From the NCBI GenBank assembly GCA_002696705.1, contig NZSH01000034.1:1-7774 (forward strand): DNA of 7,774 nt, in the 5' to 3' direction. A program made the translations under genes and the position numbers. This DNA comes from Woeseiaceae bacterium. GTDB lineage: Bacteria; Acidobacteriota; Vicinamibacteria; Vicinamibacterales; UBA823. The notes under the pieces were generated by a model, which worked only from the letters and a program-made list of their open reading frames with translations, was not told the DNA's origin and did no database searches. Positions 1 through 5,726 of this stretch are shown in pieces; positions within the stretch are counted from its first letter, which is position 1, and the number at the start of each line of letters is the position of its first letter.

Positions 1-248
1 AACACACCGCCAGCCCGAGGCAGCGCACACGCAATCTCTGCATAACTCATCACGAAGGCGACATACATGACCGTAACGAGGAGGGTGGCAGCCAACATCC
101 CCAAAGGGCCACCATGCGATAATCCGAGGTTCCATCCGAAATACTCACCGGATACAACATAGCCAACGCCAAGGCCCCAAATCATAACTGGGCCCAACGT
201 TCTTTTGAGGCTGGTAGTCTGGTTTTCGATTGGTTCGAGTTCGCTCAT
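1..248 (-). CDS. Ethanolamine-permease-type APC transporter, N-terminal part (runs off left edge)
   Basis: This is the first 82 residues of a membrane transporter read leftward from an ATG at 248. It lies under the usual ORF length because the window cuts it. After a short polar N-terminus (about residues 1-18) comes LGPVMIWGLGVGYVVSGEYF (19-37 region), then a GG-rich turn (GGPLGM, 46-51), then a second hydrophobic helix (about 52-69) ending in SYAEIACALPRAGG. This order is characteristic of the ethanolamine permease (EAT) branch of the amino acid-polyamine-organocation superfamily, which imports ethanolamine or related amines across the inner membrane. The start lies 25 nt after the stop of the GMC oxidoreductase gene, so the two are probably co-transcribed. 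No Shine-Dalgarno sequence is visible (bases just before the ATG read CCGTTTTCC), so translation may rely on coupling to the upstream gene. The family call is strong; the true substrate could be another amine or amino acid. Confidence 0.85.
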   Translation of the reverse strand, partial: MSELEPIENQTTSLKRTLGPVMIWGLGVGYVVSGEYFGWNLGLSHGGPLGMLAATLLVTVMYVAFVMSYAEIACALPRAGGV

Positions 249-273
249 GGAAAACGGCCGCAGTCTGGCTGGT

Positions 274-1962
274 TTATAGACGTGCAGCCTTAAATTCTTC
301 GACCAAATATTCGCATGCCCGTGTCGCAAGAGCCATGAACGTGACCGTCGGGTTTTGGCAGGCCGATGATGGATAACCCGAACCATCCATAACGAACAGA
401 TTGCTAACGTCGTGAGCCTGCTCCCATGTATTGAGCACTGAAGAACCTGGGTCATCACCCATTCTGGCTGTGCCAACTTCATGAATGGCCAATCCTGGCA
501 CAGAAATATCCCGGCGAACTTCAATGTCTTCAGCGCCAGCCGCATGAAGCATTTCTTCGGCAGCATCAGCCATGTCGTCAATCATCTTCTGCTCGTTGTC
601 TCCGTAAGCTGCACTAATGTGAAGAATCGGAATTCCCCAGGCGTCCGTATGCACCTTATCAAGCTCGCAAAAATTGTCATATTGGGGTAAGTGCTCCCCG
701 AATCCGCCAATTGAAATCGTCCAAGGGCGATTGTTTTTTACTTCATTTTTGAAGGATTCACCGAAACCTTCCACGCTCATTGCATGCCCCCACTTCACGA
801 CACTCGCATTACCCTGATACCCATACCCTCTGAGGAATTTTGAATGACGGTCATTGATATTCCGAAATCGAGGAATATAGATACCGTTAGGACGTTTCCC
901 ACGAGTGTCAGGCGTATTTTTCAGGACTGGAAGCACACCTGCTGCACCACCACCCATCACGTGGTCCATTAAATAATGCCCCAGTACACCACTGGAGTTT
1001 GCAATCCCGGTTGGATGTTGATCCGAGGTTGAATTCAACATGATGCGTGTCGACTCAAGAGTCGAGGCGCACAACACGACCGCTGATCCAAACACCTCGC
1101 GATGTTGACGGGTAATACGATCGACGTAGTACACGCTTCGGCATTTCCCAGCATCGTCGACCTCTACATGACTCACTACTGCATTCGGAATTAAAGTGAG
1201 ACGGCCAGTCGCTTCGGCCGCAGGAAGACTCGAGGAGGGACTACTGTAATAAGAACCTGTGCGGCAGCCTCGAGAACAAGGTCCACAGTAATGGCACTTA
1301 GCTCGTCCATTATGGTCCTTGGTGAGAATAGCGCATCGACCGATGGTCAACGCTCGTCCAAATTTATCGCGAATAGCACTCTTGAGAAGCTCCTCACCAC
1401 AAGTGAGTTGCATTGGGGGCAGAAAGGCGCCATCCGGTAACTGGGGTAACCCTTCCGCCTGCCCGCTGACGCCAATGAACCGTTCCACCTGATCGTAATA
1501 CGGTGCGATTGTAGCGTAGTCGAGTGGCCAATCAATTCCAAAGCCGTCCCGTGAAGCTGCCTTAAAGTCGTAGTCACTCAGCCTATAGGTTTGGCGAGCC
1601 CACATAATTGAGCGACCACCAACGTGTCGGCCACGAATCCAATGGAATGGTCGATCAGCGGGGGTGGTGTAGGGATGTTCGGTATCGTCAACAAACAAAT
1701 GATTGGTGTACTCATCACACTGATAACAAAGCGACTGGACTGGCTGCCTTGCTTGTTGTTCACGCGTTCCCAGGCGCCGTCCACGAAAAGGCATCTCGAA
1801 CGAGCGTTTGTGCTCATTAAAGTCTCGCTCTGGATCAAGTTTTCGTCCGGCTTCTAAGACTGCAACTCGCAATCCAGCCTCGGTGAGTTGTTTTGCAGCC
1901 CAACCACCAGTCGCGCCAGAACCAACGATTACAACGTCATAGCGTTCATCTTGTGCGGACAT
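274..1962 (-). CDS. GMC-family FAD-dependent oxidoreductase (gluconate 2-dehydrogenase large-subunit type)
   Basis: A complete 562-residue flavoprotein dehydrogenase of the glucose-methanol-choline family. The N-terminal dinucleotide fold shows VVIVGSGATGG (10-20) and ends its second strand with VLEAG (35-39). The FAD-contact segment GGRSIMW is at 115-121. The C-terminal GMC domain has the active-site histidine in HEVGTARMG (H494) and the partner asparagine in CQNPTVTF (N537). Residues 223-233 read CHYCGPCSRGC, a CxxCxxCxxxC cluster that suggests an iron-sulfur centre, and there is another Cys pair at C79/C82. Choline dehydrogenase BetA lacks this layout, so I read the gene as the sugar/sugar-acid/polyol dehydrogenase type that pairs with a small subunit 3. 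That subunit is encoded 18 nt upstream. There is no signal peptide, so export would be as a hitchhiker on the Tat-targeted partner. Start chosen at 1962: GGGAG lies 9 nt upstream (1972-1976) and the FAD fold begins right after. Substrate unknown. Confidence 0.95.
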   Translation of the reverse strand: MSAQDERYDVVIVGSGATGGWAAKQLTEAGLRVAVLEAGRKLDPERDFNEHKRSFEMPFRGRRLGTREQQARQPVQSLCYQCDEYTNHLFVDDTEHPYTTPADRPFHWIRGRHVGGRSIMWARQTYRLSDYDFKAASRDGFGIDWPLDYATIAPYYDQVERFIGVSGQAEGLPQLPDGAFLPPMQLTCGEELLKSAIRDKFGRALTIGRCAILTKDHNGRAKCHYCGPCSRGCRTGSYYSSPSSSLPAAEATGRLTLIPNAVVSHVEVDDAGKCRSVYYVDRITRQHREVFGSAVVLCASTLESTRIMLNSTSDQHPTGIANSSGVLGHYLMDHVMGGGAAGVLPVLKNTPDTRGKRPNGIYIPRFRNINDRHSKFLRGYGYQGNASVVKWGHAMSVEGFGESFKNEVKNNRPWTISIGGFGEHLPQYDNFCELDKVHTDAWGIPILHISAAYGDNEQKMIDDMADAAEEMLHAAGAEDIEVRRDISVPGLAIHEVGTARMGDDPGSSVLNTWEQAHDVSNLFVMDGSGYPSSACQNPTVTFMALATRACEYLVEEFKAARL

Positions 1963-1980
1963 GAATCGGAACTCCCAATG

Positions 1981-2604
1981 TTAATTACCGCTTTTATGTT
2001 CTGGGTGTTGACATCCCAGCTTCTCATCAAAATAGTTGGAACCATCGTCGTCCAATTCTTGCAGCATCCCGATCCGAGAGGTGTAGTAACCAGTCACAGT
2101 GAGAGACTTCAAGGCTTGAAAGAATTCAACCCCGACAGCATCGGCCGGAGTCGTATTTTCTCTTGCGCTGAGAATCGTCAATAATGCGGTTTGTTGGTCA
2201 ACCGCGGCCCCGACAAAACTGCTTCCAAACAATTCCATGCTTCGTTGGTCTATCCATCCAATGCCATTTACAAACTGGTCACGGGCGTTTGCTTCTGCGT
2301 CAGAAAGAATCGTATCTATAAATGCCGTGACTCGAGCTGTTCGGGCTCCTGCCGTGTCAGTTTGAGGAATAATTAATTCAGTAAGAACTTCGACGGTTTC
2401 GAACTGAGTCTGGGTTAGAACGCCTTGTCTGGCATCCTGAAAGCTATCAGCCATTGGACCTCTGAAGGTTTGAGGCGACACGGCCGCATGCGCTTCAGCC
2501 AGATCCAGAAGAGACCTGGACCACAACGGTAAACTGGCAGCGCCTGCACCGGCCATCCCAAGGGCCCGAAGTGCCTTTCGTCGATCGATTCCTCGCGACG
2601 CCAT
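1981..2604 (-). CDS. Gluconate 2-dehydrogenase subunit 3 family protein with Tat signal
   Basis: A 207-residue small subunit that partners flavoprotein dehydrogenases in the periplasm. The N-terminus MASRGIDRRKALRALG carries twin arginines at residues 8-9 followed by a hydrophobic run (ALGMAGAGAASLPLW) and an alanine-rich end near AEAHA (about 36-40), a Tat signal peptide. The mature part has the family hallmarks: LTELIIPQTDTAGA (74-87), a charged helix with FVNGIGWID (111-119), FFQALKSLTVTGYYTSRIG (161-179), and a C-terminal GCQHPEH (197-203). An upstream in-frame ATG at 2643 would add 13 residues, but AAGGGAG (2609-2615) sits 4 nt before the ATG at 2604, which places the Tat motif normally at the N-terminus. 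It is the first gene of the leftward operon and is followed after 18 nt by the GMC flavoprotein. In known systems this subunit helps assemble and export the large subunit. No cytochrome c subunit gene is visible in this window. Confidence 0.93.
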   Translation of the reverse strand: MASRGIDRRKALRALGMAGAGAASLPLWSRSLLDLAEAHAAVSPQTFRGPMADSFQDARQGVLTQTQFETVEVLTELIIPQTDTAGARTARVTAFIDTILSDAEANARDQFVNGIGWIDQRSMELFGSSFVGAAVDQQTALLTILSARENTTPADAVGVEFFQALKSLTVTGYYTSRIGMLQELDDDGSNYFDEKLGCQHPEHKSGN

Positions 2605-2608
2605 AAAT

Positions 2609-2615
2609 CTCCCTT
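2609..2615 (-). promoter_or_regulatory. Shine-Dalgarno that sets the start of the subunit 3 gene
   Basis: The leftward strand reads AAGGGAGATTTATG, with a purine-rich site directly before the ATG at 2604. The alternative in-frame ATGs at 2643 and 2634 lack a comparable site and would bury the twin-arginine motif 13 or 10 residues deeper. Confidence 0.7.
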
Positions 2616-2645
2616 CAATCCAATAGGTTGACATGCTCACCAAGG

Positions 2646-2656
2646 TGCAATCTGCA
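2646..2656. repeat. Paired TGCA half-sites, TGCA-N3-TGCA
   Basis: The sequence TGCAATCTGCA contains two self-complementary TGCA tetramers with 3 bases between them. It sits near the middle of the divergent spacer and resembles the dyad at 2698-2714 in half-site sequence but not in spacing. A regulator-binding role is possible but unproven. Confidence 0.25.
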
Positions 2657-2697
2657 AATAAATACTAACGCAAAAGTGGCTAACTCGAAGTAAGATC

Positions 2698-2714
2698 CTG
2701 CACAGTAATTGCAG
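2698..2714. promoter_or_regulatory. Imperfectly spaced dyad CTGCA-N7-TGCAG, candidate operator
   Basis: The 17-bp sequence CTGCACAGTAATTGCAG has perfect 5-bp inverted arms (2698-2702 and 2710-2714) around a 7-base centre. It lies 38 bp upstream of the Gfo/Idh/MocA start and 93 bp upstream of the subunit 3 start, a normal location for a repressor or activator site. Short arms mean chance occurrence cannot be excluded. No regulator gene is in the window to pair with it. Confidence 0.35.
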
Positions 2715-2742
2715 AACCCATAAATATGGCTTATCAGAGTCC

Positions 2743-2746
2743 GGAG
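2743..2746 (+). promoter_or_regulatory. Shine-Dalgarno GGAG that sets the start of the Gfo/Idh/MocA gene
   Basis: GGAG lies 6 nt before the ATG at 2753, an ideal spacing. The in-frame ATG at 2726 has no purine-rich site before it (CCCATAAAT). Starting at 2753 puts the twin-arginine motif at residues 8-9. Confidence 0.75.
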
Positions 2747-2752
2747 AAACCC

Positions 2753-4117
2753 ATGAAGACGTCTAAAACCTCTCGGCGTGACTTCCTTAAGTTAACCACT
2801 GCCACCAGCGTTCTAGCAGGAACTTCCACGACGCTGTTAAGCCGTCCGCGAATGACAGGGCAGCAGTCCTTTTCCGCAAATAACCGAATTCAAATTGCGC
2901 TAATCGGTGCAGGGGGCCAAGGACAATACGACACCCAGGAAGCCTTGAAAGTGCCTGGGGTGGAGTTGGTAGCAGCTGCTGATGTTTACGATGGTCGACT
3001 GATTCATGTGAAAGAGCGATTCGGTTCACACGTGTCAACCACACGGGACTATCGAGAGGTCTTGGCTGACGACACGATCGATGCAGTCATTATTGGGACT
3101 CCCGATCATTGGCATAAACACATTGCCATCGAAGCAATGGAGTCGGGCAAAGATGTTTATGTCGAGAAACCGATGGTGCAGAAAGCTGCGGAAGGTACCG
3201 AGCTCGTGGCAGCACAAAATCGAACTAAACAGATTCTCCAGGTCGGCAGTCAGCGTGTGAGCAACGTTCTCTATGAACACGCAAAACAAATTTATGAGAG
3301 TGGACGCCTTGGCAATCTGAATATGGTAGAGGCCTGGTGGGATCGAAACTCCGCTGTCGGAGCCTGGCAATACACGATTCCAGCCGATGCCTCACCCGAA
3401 ACTGTCGACTGGGACAAATTTCTCGGCCATGCGCCAAAGCGATCGTTCGATGCAACCCGGATGTTTCGGTGGCGCAATTATCAAGACTATGGCACCGGAG
3501 TCGCAGGTGATTTATTTGTTCATCTGTTTTCCGGATTGCATTTTATTGTTGGATCCGACGGTCCAACCCGAATTTTTGCCACTGGCGGATTGCGCTACTG
3601 GAAGGATGGTCGAGATGTCCCAGATGTCATGCTGGGTCTATATGATTATCCAGCGACAGACGCCCACCCCGAGTTCACTTTGGCTCTTCGTGTCAATTTT
3701 GCTGATGGTGCAGCAGGTGGTTCTGGCTTTCGGTTCGTGGGAGACGAAGCAGTTATGAGTGTGGGGTCTCGTGTGGGTCTGACCCGCCGGGCTAGACGGA
3801 CGTCCCCAGGCTACACGATTAATACTTTCTCGAATGAAGCACAGAAAGCATTTCTTGACGACTACCAATCAAAATACCCTGGTGCGCGACAGGAGTTAAC
3901 GCCCACGGAAGAAGAATATTTTTCAGCCCCGAATGGATACAGCGATACTCTGGATCACTTCCAAAATTTCTTCGACGCAATACGAACTCGACAACCCGTG
4001 GTCGAGGACGCGAACTTTGGACTCCGTGCCGCTGGTCCCGCTGTCTTGTCAAACGTTAGCTACTTTGAAAAGAAACCAGTTCGGTGGAATCCGAAAGACA
4101 TGCAAGTAACGACGTAG
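2753..4117 (+). CDS. Gfo/Idh/MocA family NAD(P)-dependent oxidoreductase with Tat signal
   Basis: A 454-residue sugar dehydrogenase-type protein, complete. The N-terminus MKTSKTSRRDFLKLTTATS has the classic Tat motif (S-R-R-x-F-L-K, residues 7-13) and a hydrophobic stretch to about residue 30, so it is predicted to fold with cofactor and be exported. The Rossmann fold begins with IQIALIGAGGQGQ (46-58; GAGGQG binds the dinucleotide) and the acidic AADVYD at 75-80 ends the second strand. The family signature VYVEKP is at 135-140 (catalytic-site K139), and DLFVHLFSGLHFIVG (253-267) supplies the usual active-site histidine region (H257, H263). Relatives oxidise or reduce hydroxyls of sugars, inositols and glycosides. 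It leads the rightward operon; the ThuA and DUF1080 proteins downstream suggest it makes or consumes a 3-keto-sugar. An upstream ATG at 2726 is disfavoured because the ribosome site belongs to 2753. Exact substrate unknown. Confidence 0.93.
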   Translation: MKTSKTSRRDFLKLTTATSVLAGTSTTLLSRPRMTGQQSFSANNRIQIALIGAGGQGQYDTQEALKVPGVELVAAADVYDGRLIHVKERFGSHVSTTRDYREVLADDTIDAVIIGTPDHWHKHIAIEAMESGKDVYVEKPMVQKAAEGTELVAAQNRTKQILQVGSQRVSNVLYEHAKQIYESGRLGNLNMVEAWWDRNSAVGAWQYTIPADASPETVDWDKFLGHAPKRSFDATRMFRWRNYQDYGTGVAGDLFVHLFSGLHFIVGSDGPTRIFATGGLRYWKDGRDVPDVMLGLYDYPATDAHPEFTLALRVNFADGAAGGSGFRFVGDEAVMSVGSRVGLTRRARRTSPGYTINTFSNEAQKAFLDDYQSKYPGARQELTPTEEEYFSAPNGYSDTLDHFQNFFDAIRTRQPVVEDANFGLRAAGPAVLSNVSYFEKKPVRWNPKDMQVTT

Positions 4118-4128
4118 TGGTGTCAGGA

Positions 4129-4144
4129 TACAGGTAACACTGTA
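4129..4144 (+). other. Small stem-loop in the gap before the ThuA gene
   Basis: TACAG-GTAACA-CTGTA forms a 5-bp stem with a 6-base loop, starting 12 nt after the Gfo/Idh/MocA stop codon. There is no T-run after it, so it is not a standard intrinsic terminator. It might stabilise or attenuate the transcript in the largest gap (76 nt) of this operon, or it may be chance. The rest of the gap holds no recognisable promoter. Confidence 0.25.
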
Positions 4145-4193
4145 GACGGATTGGTTCTAGGGGTCAGGCTGTTAAGGATGGAGATGAAATGAG

Positions 4194-4958
4194 ATGACGA
4201 AAAGATGCTCTTGGCATTCGCTTTTGCCCATACTAGTTTGTGTCACAGTTGGCATCCCGAACGATGCGGTCGCTCAAGAGCGACCAAATCTGCTCTATCT
4301 CACAGAACCAGCCGCTTGGGTCCACACGGTGTTACCCGTCGCTGAGGAGGTCATGCGAGCACTTGGTGAGAAGCCAGACGCCTTCAATGTGACGGTGATC
4401 CGTTCGGCTGAGCAAATCACCAAAGCCACACTAACCAACTATGACGTGGTCGCATTTAATACGACGGGTGAATTACCGATGGCCGCGTCAAAACAGGAGG
4501 CTCTTCTAGAATTTGTGCGGAACGGTGGAGGATTTGTTGGCGTTCATAGTGCTACGGATACGTTCTACGAGTGGCCCGAATATGGAGAAATGCTTGGCGG
4601 TTATTTTGACGGTCATCCTTGGCATCAGGAAGTCGGTGTTGCGGTTGAAGATGCAGACCATCCCTCGACAAGGCATCTCGAATCACCGTTAACTCTTTAC
4701 GAAGAAATCTATCAGTTTAAAGATTGGAATCGCACCGATGTGCATGTGCTTCTAAGTGTGGATACCACTTCGGTTGATATGGAGGCCGACGGGATCAATC
4801 GCACGGATGGTGATTTTGCCTTGTCGTGGACTCGAGAGTATGGGAATGGTCGCATCTTTTATACTGCACTGGGTCACGAACCAGCCACGTGGCGGGATTC
4901 ACAATTTCAAGGTCATCTGATTGGTGGAGTTCGATGGGCTGCCGGGCTCGAGGAATAA
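4194..4958 (+). CDS. Secreted ThuA-domain protein (trehalose-utilisation family, glutamine-amidotransferase-like fold)
   Basis: A complete 254-residue protein. A Sec signal peptide is visible: positive N-terminus (MTKR), hydrophobic core LLPILVCVTVG (10-20) and a probable cleavage after AVA at 25-27, before QERP. The mature domain shows the ThuA family signatures: GGGFVGVHSATD (111-122), the glycine/histidine stretch GGYFDGHPWHQ (135-145), YEEIYQF (169-175), and the C-terminal SWTREYGNGRIFYTALGH (211-228) followed by W233 and HLIGGVRWAAG. ThuA proteins have a flavodoxin/class I amidotransferase-like fold and are genetically linked to trehalose, sucrose and 3-keto-sugar metabolism; the chemistry is not firmly established. 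The start at 4194 follows GGAG (4180-4183) by 10 nt. It sits between the oxidoreductase and the DUF1080 gene, a recurrent grouping that supports a joint role on an exported keto-glycoside. Confidence 0.92.
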   Translation: MTKRCSWHSLLPILVCVTVGIPNDAVAQERPNLLYLTEPAAWVHTVLPVAEEVMRALGEKPDAFNVTVIRSAEQITKATLTNYDVVAFNTTGELPMAASKQEALLEFVRNGGGFVGVHSATDTFYEWPEYGEMLGGYFDGHPWHQEVGVAVEDADHPSTRHLESPLTLYEEIYQFKDWNRTDVHVLLSVDTTSVDMEADGINRTDGDFALSWTREYGNGRIFYTALGHEPATWRDSQFQGHLIGGVRWAAGLEE

Positions 4959-4979
4959 CTCCTACAGTCAGTGTCACGC

Positions 4980-4984
4980 GGAGG
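4980..4984 (+). promoter_or_regulatory. Shine-Dalgarno GGAGG that sets the start of the DUF1080 gene
   Basis: The strongest ribosome site in the window, GGAGG followed by AAGTA and the ATG at 4990. An in-frame ATG at 4921 would overlap the ThuA gene by 38 nt and put 23 polar residues before the signal peptide, so it is rejected. Confidence 0.85.
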
Positions 4985-4989
4985 AAGTA

Positions 4990-5700
4990 ATGAGAGAAAC
5001 GTTTCTAGTATTCGGGATAATCGTCTTGGTGAGCACAACAGTAAGTGTCCAAGATAACCAAGGCGAATCGAATACATTGACACCGACTGAAGCAGCCGAA
5101 GGATGGGAACTGCTTTTTGACGGTCAGACGACAAACGAGTGGCGAGGCTTTAAGCAGTCGACTATGCCTGCGGGCTGGCAGGCCGTCGACGGTGCCCTGA
5201 CCCGGGTCGGCGAAGGTGGAGATATCGTCACGAAAGCAACATTTGAAAATTTTGACCTTCAATTTGAATGGAAATTAGAAACAGGTGGCAACAGCGGGGT
5301 GTTTTTTCGAGTAACTGAAGATGAGGATGCAGTGTGGCATACAGCGCCAGAGATGCAAGTGTTGGATGACGACGCCCACCCAGACGGACAGGCCGCGATG
5401 ACTTCTGCCGGCAGCGACTATGCTCTCTACGGACGGAGCGAGGATGTTGTTAAACCTGTTGGAGAATGGAATCACTCTCGAATCGTTGTTAATGGCAGCC
5501 ATGTCAAATATTGGCTAAACAACGTGCAAGTTGTTGATTACGAACTATGGAGTGACGATTGGGAACAACGAGTCGCAGCGAGTAAATTTGCCGCCTATCC
5601 TAATTTTGGTCGCGCACGACGTGGCCATTTTGCTCTACAGGATCACGGCAATCCTGTTTATTACCGCAATATAAAGGTTCGAGAACTTCCGAGTCGCTAG
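4990..5700 (+). CDS. Secreted DUF1080 / 3-keto-disaccharide hydrolase domain protein
   Basis: A complete 236-residue protein, nearly all one domain. The N-terminus MRETFLVFGIIVLVSTTVSV is a Sec signal peptide without a lipobox cysteine, so the product should be soluble in the periplasm or outside. The domain starts at GWELLFDGQTTNEWRGF (38-54) and runs through FDLQFEWKLETGGNSGVFFR (88-107), PEMQVLDDDAH (120-130), GSDYALYG (141-148), VGEWNHSRIVVNG (157-169) and ends with GHFALQDHG and YYRNIKVREL (212-232). This beta-sandwich family (Pfam name 3-keto-disaccharide hydrolase) includes enzymes that cleave glycosides after C3 oxidation by a Gfo/Idh/MocA-type partner, exactly the kind of gene at the head of this operon. 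It begins 31 nt after the ThuA stop. I infer hydrolysis or elimination of a 3-keto-glycoside; the sugar is not known. Confidence 0.92.
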   Translation: MRETFLVFGIIVLVSTTVSVQDNQGESNTLTPTEAAEGWELLFDGQTTNEWRGFKQSTMPAGWQAVDGALTRVGEGGDIVTKATFENFDLQFEWKLETGGNSGVFFRVTEDEDAVWHTAPEMQVLDDDAHPDGQAAMTSAGSDYALYGRSEDVVKPVGEWNHSRIVVNGSHVKYWLNNVQVVDYELWSDDWEQRVAASKFAAYPNFGRARRGHFALQDHGNPVYYRNIKVRELPSR

Positions 5701-5708
5701 TTCACGTC

Positions 5709-5721
5709 CCGCAACCTGCGG
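5709..5721 (+). other. GC-rich mini-hairpin in place of a ribosome site before the MFS gene
   Basis: CCGCA-ACC-TGCGG forms a 5-bp stem with a 3-base loop and ends 5 nt before the ATG at 5727. No Shine-Dalgarno sequence is present in the 26-nt gap. The hairpin occupies where one would be expected, so expression may be reduced or coupled to the DUF1080 gene. The stem is short; chance is possible. Confidence 0.3.
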
Positions 5722-5726
5722 CACCC

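Larger units (their letters stand above)
2605..2752. promoter_or_regulatory. Divergent intergenic spacer, presumed promoter region for both operons
   Basis: This 148-bp gap lies between two divergent start codons and is the only place where both operons can share control. It is more AT-rich than its flanks. A perfect TTGACA occurs on the + strand at 2628-2633, but no good -10 hexamer follows at 16-18 bp (the nearest AT-rich stretch, AAATAAATACT at about 2656-2666, is too far for a classic promoter). On the - strand, TAGTAT and TATTTAT stretches lie at about 2657-2668 without a convincing -35. The region also holds four TGCA tetramers in two pairs, described separately. I infer promoters here from gene layout, not from a clear consensus match. 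Confidence 0.55.

Noticed and set aside
1578..1857. Several 70-86 codon open frames on both strands within the GMC gene
   Set aside because: They are shadows of the GMC coding frame, with no domain or start signal.
274..1962. Calling the GMC protein choline dehydrogenase (BetA) because of the nearby choline-like transporter
   Set aside because: The four-cysteine cluster, the Tat subunit 3 partner and the overall motif layout match the gluconate/sugar dehydrogenase type, not BetA.
2605..2643. 13-residue N-terminal extension of the subunit 3 protein
   Set aside because: AAGGGAG directly precedes the ATG at 2604, and the twin-arginine motif fits the shorter start.
2628..2666. TTGACA box as the -35 of a sigma-70 promoter for the rightward operon
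   Set aside because: No acceptable -10 hexamer at 16-18 bp; the AT-rich AATACT lies 27 bp away. Kept only as a note in the spacer entry.
2726..2752. Upstream in-frame ATG extending the Gfo/Idh/MocA protein by 9 residues
   Set aside because: No ribosome site before 2726, whereas GGAG at 2743-2746 is ideally placed for the ATG at 2753, which also puts the Tat motif at the normal position.
4129..4144. Intrinsic terminator after the Gfo/Idh/MocA gene
   Set aside because: The stem is only 5 bp, mixed AT/GC, and has no T-run; the following genes fit a continued operon.
4921..4989. Upstream in-frame ATG extending the DUF1080 protein by 23 residues
   Set aside because: It overlaps the ThuA gene, has a polar extension before the signal peptide, and GGAGG sits exactly before the ATG at 4990.
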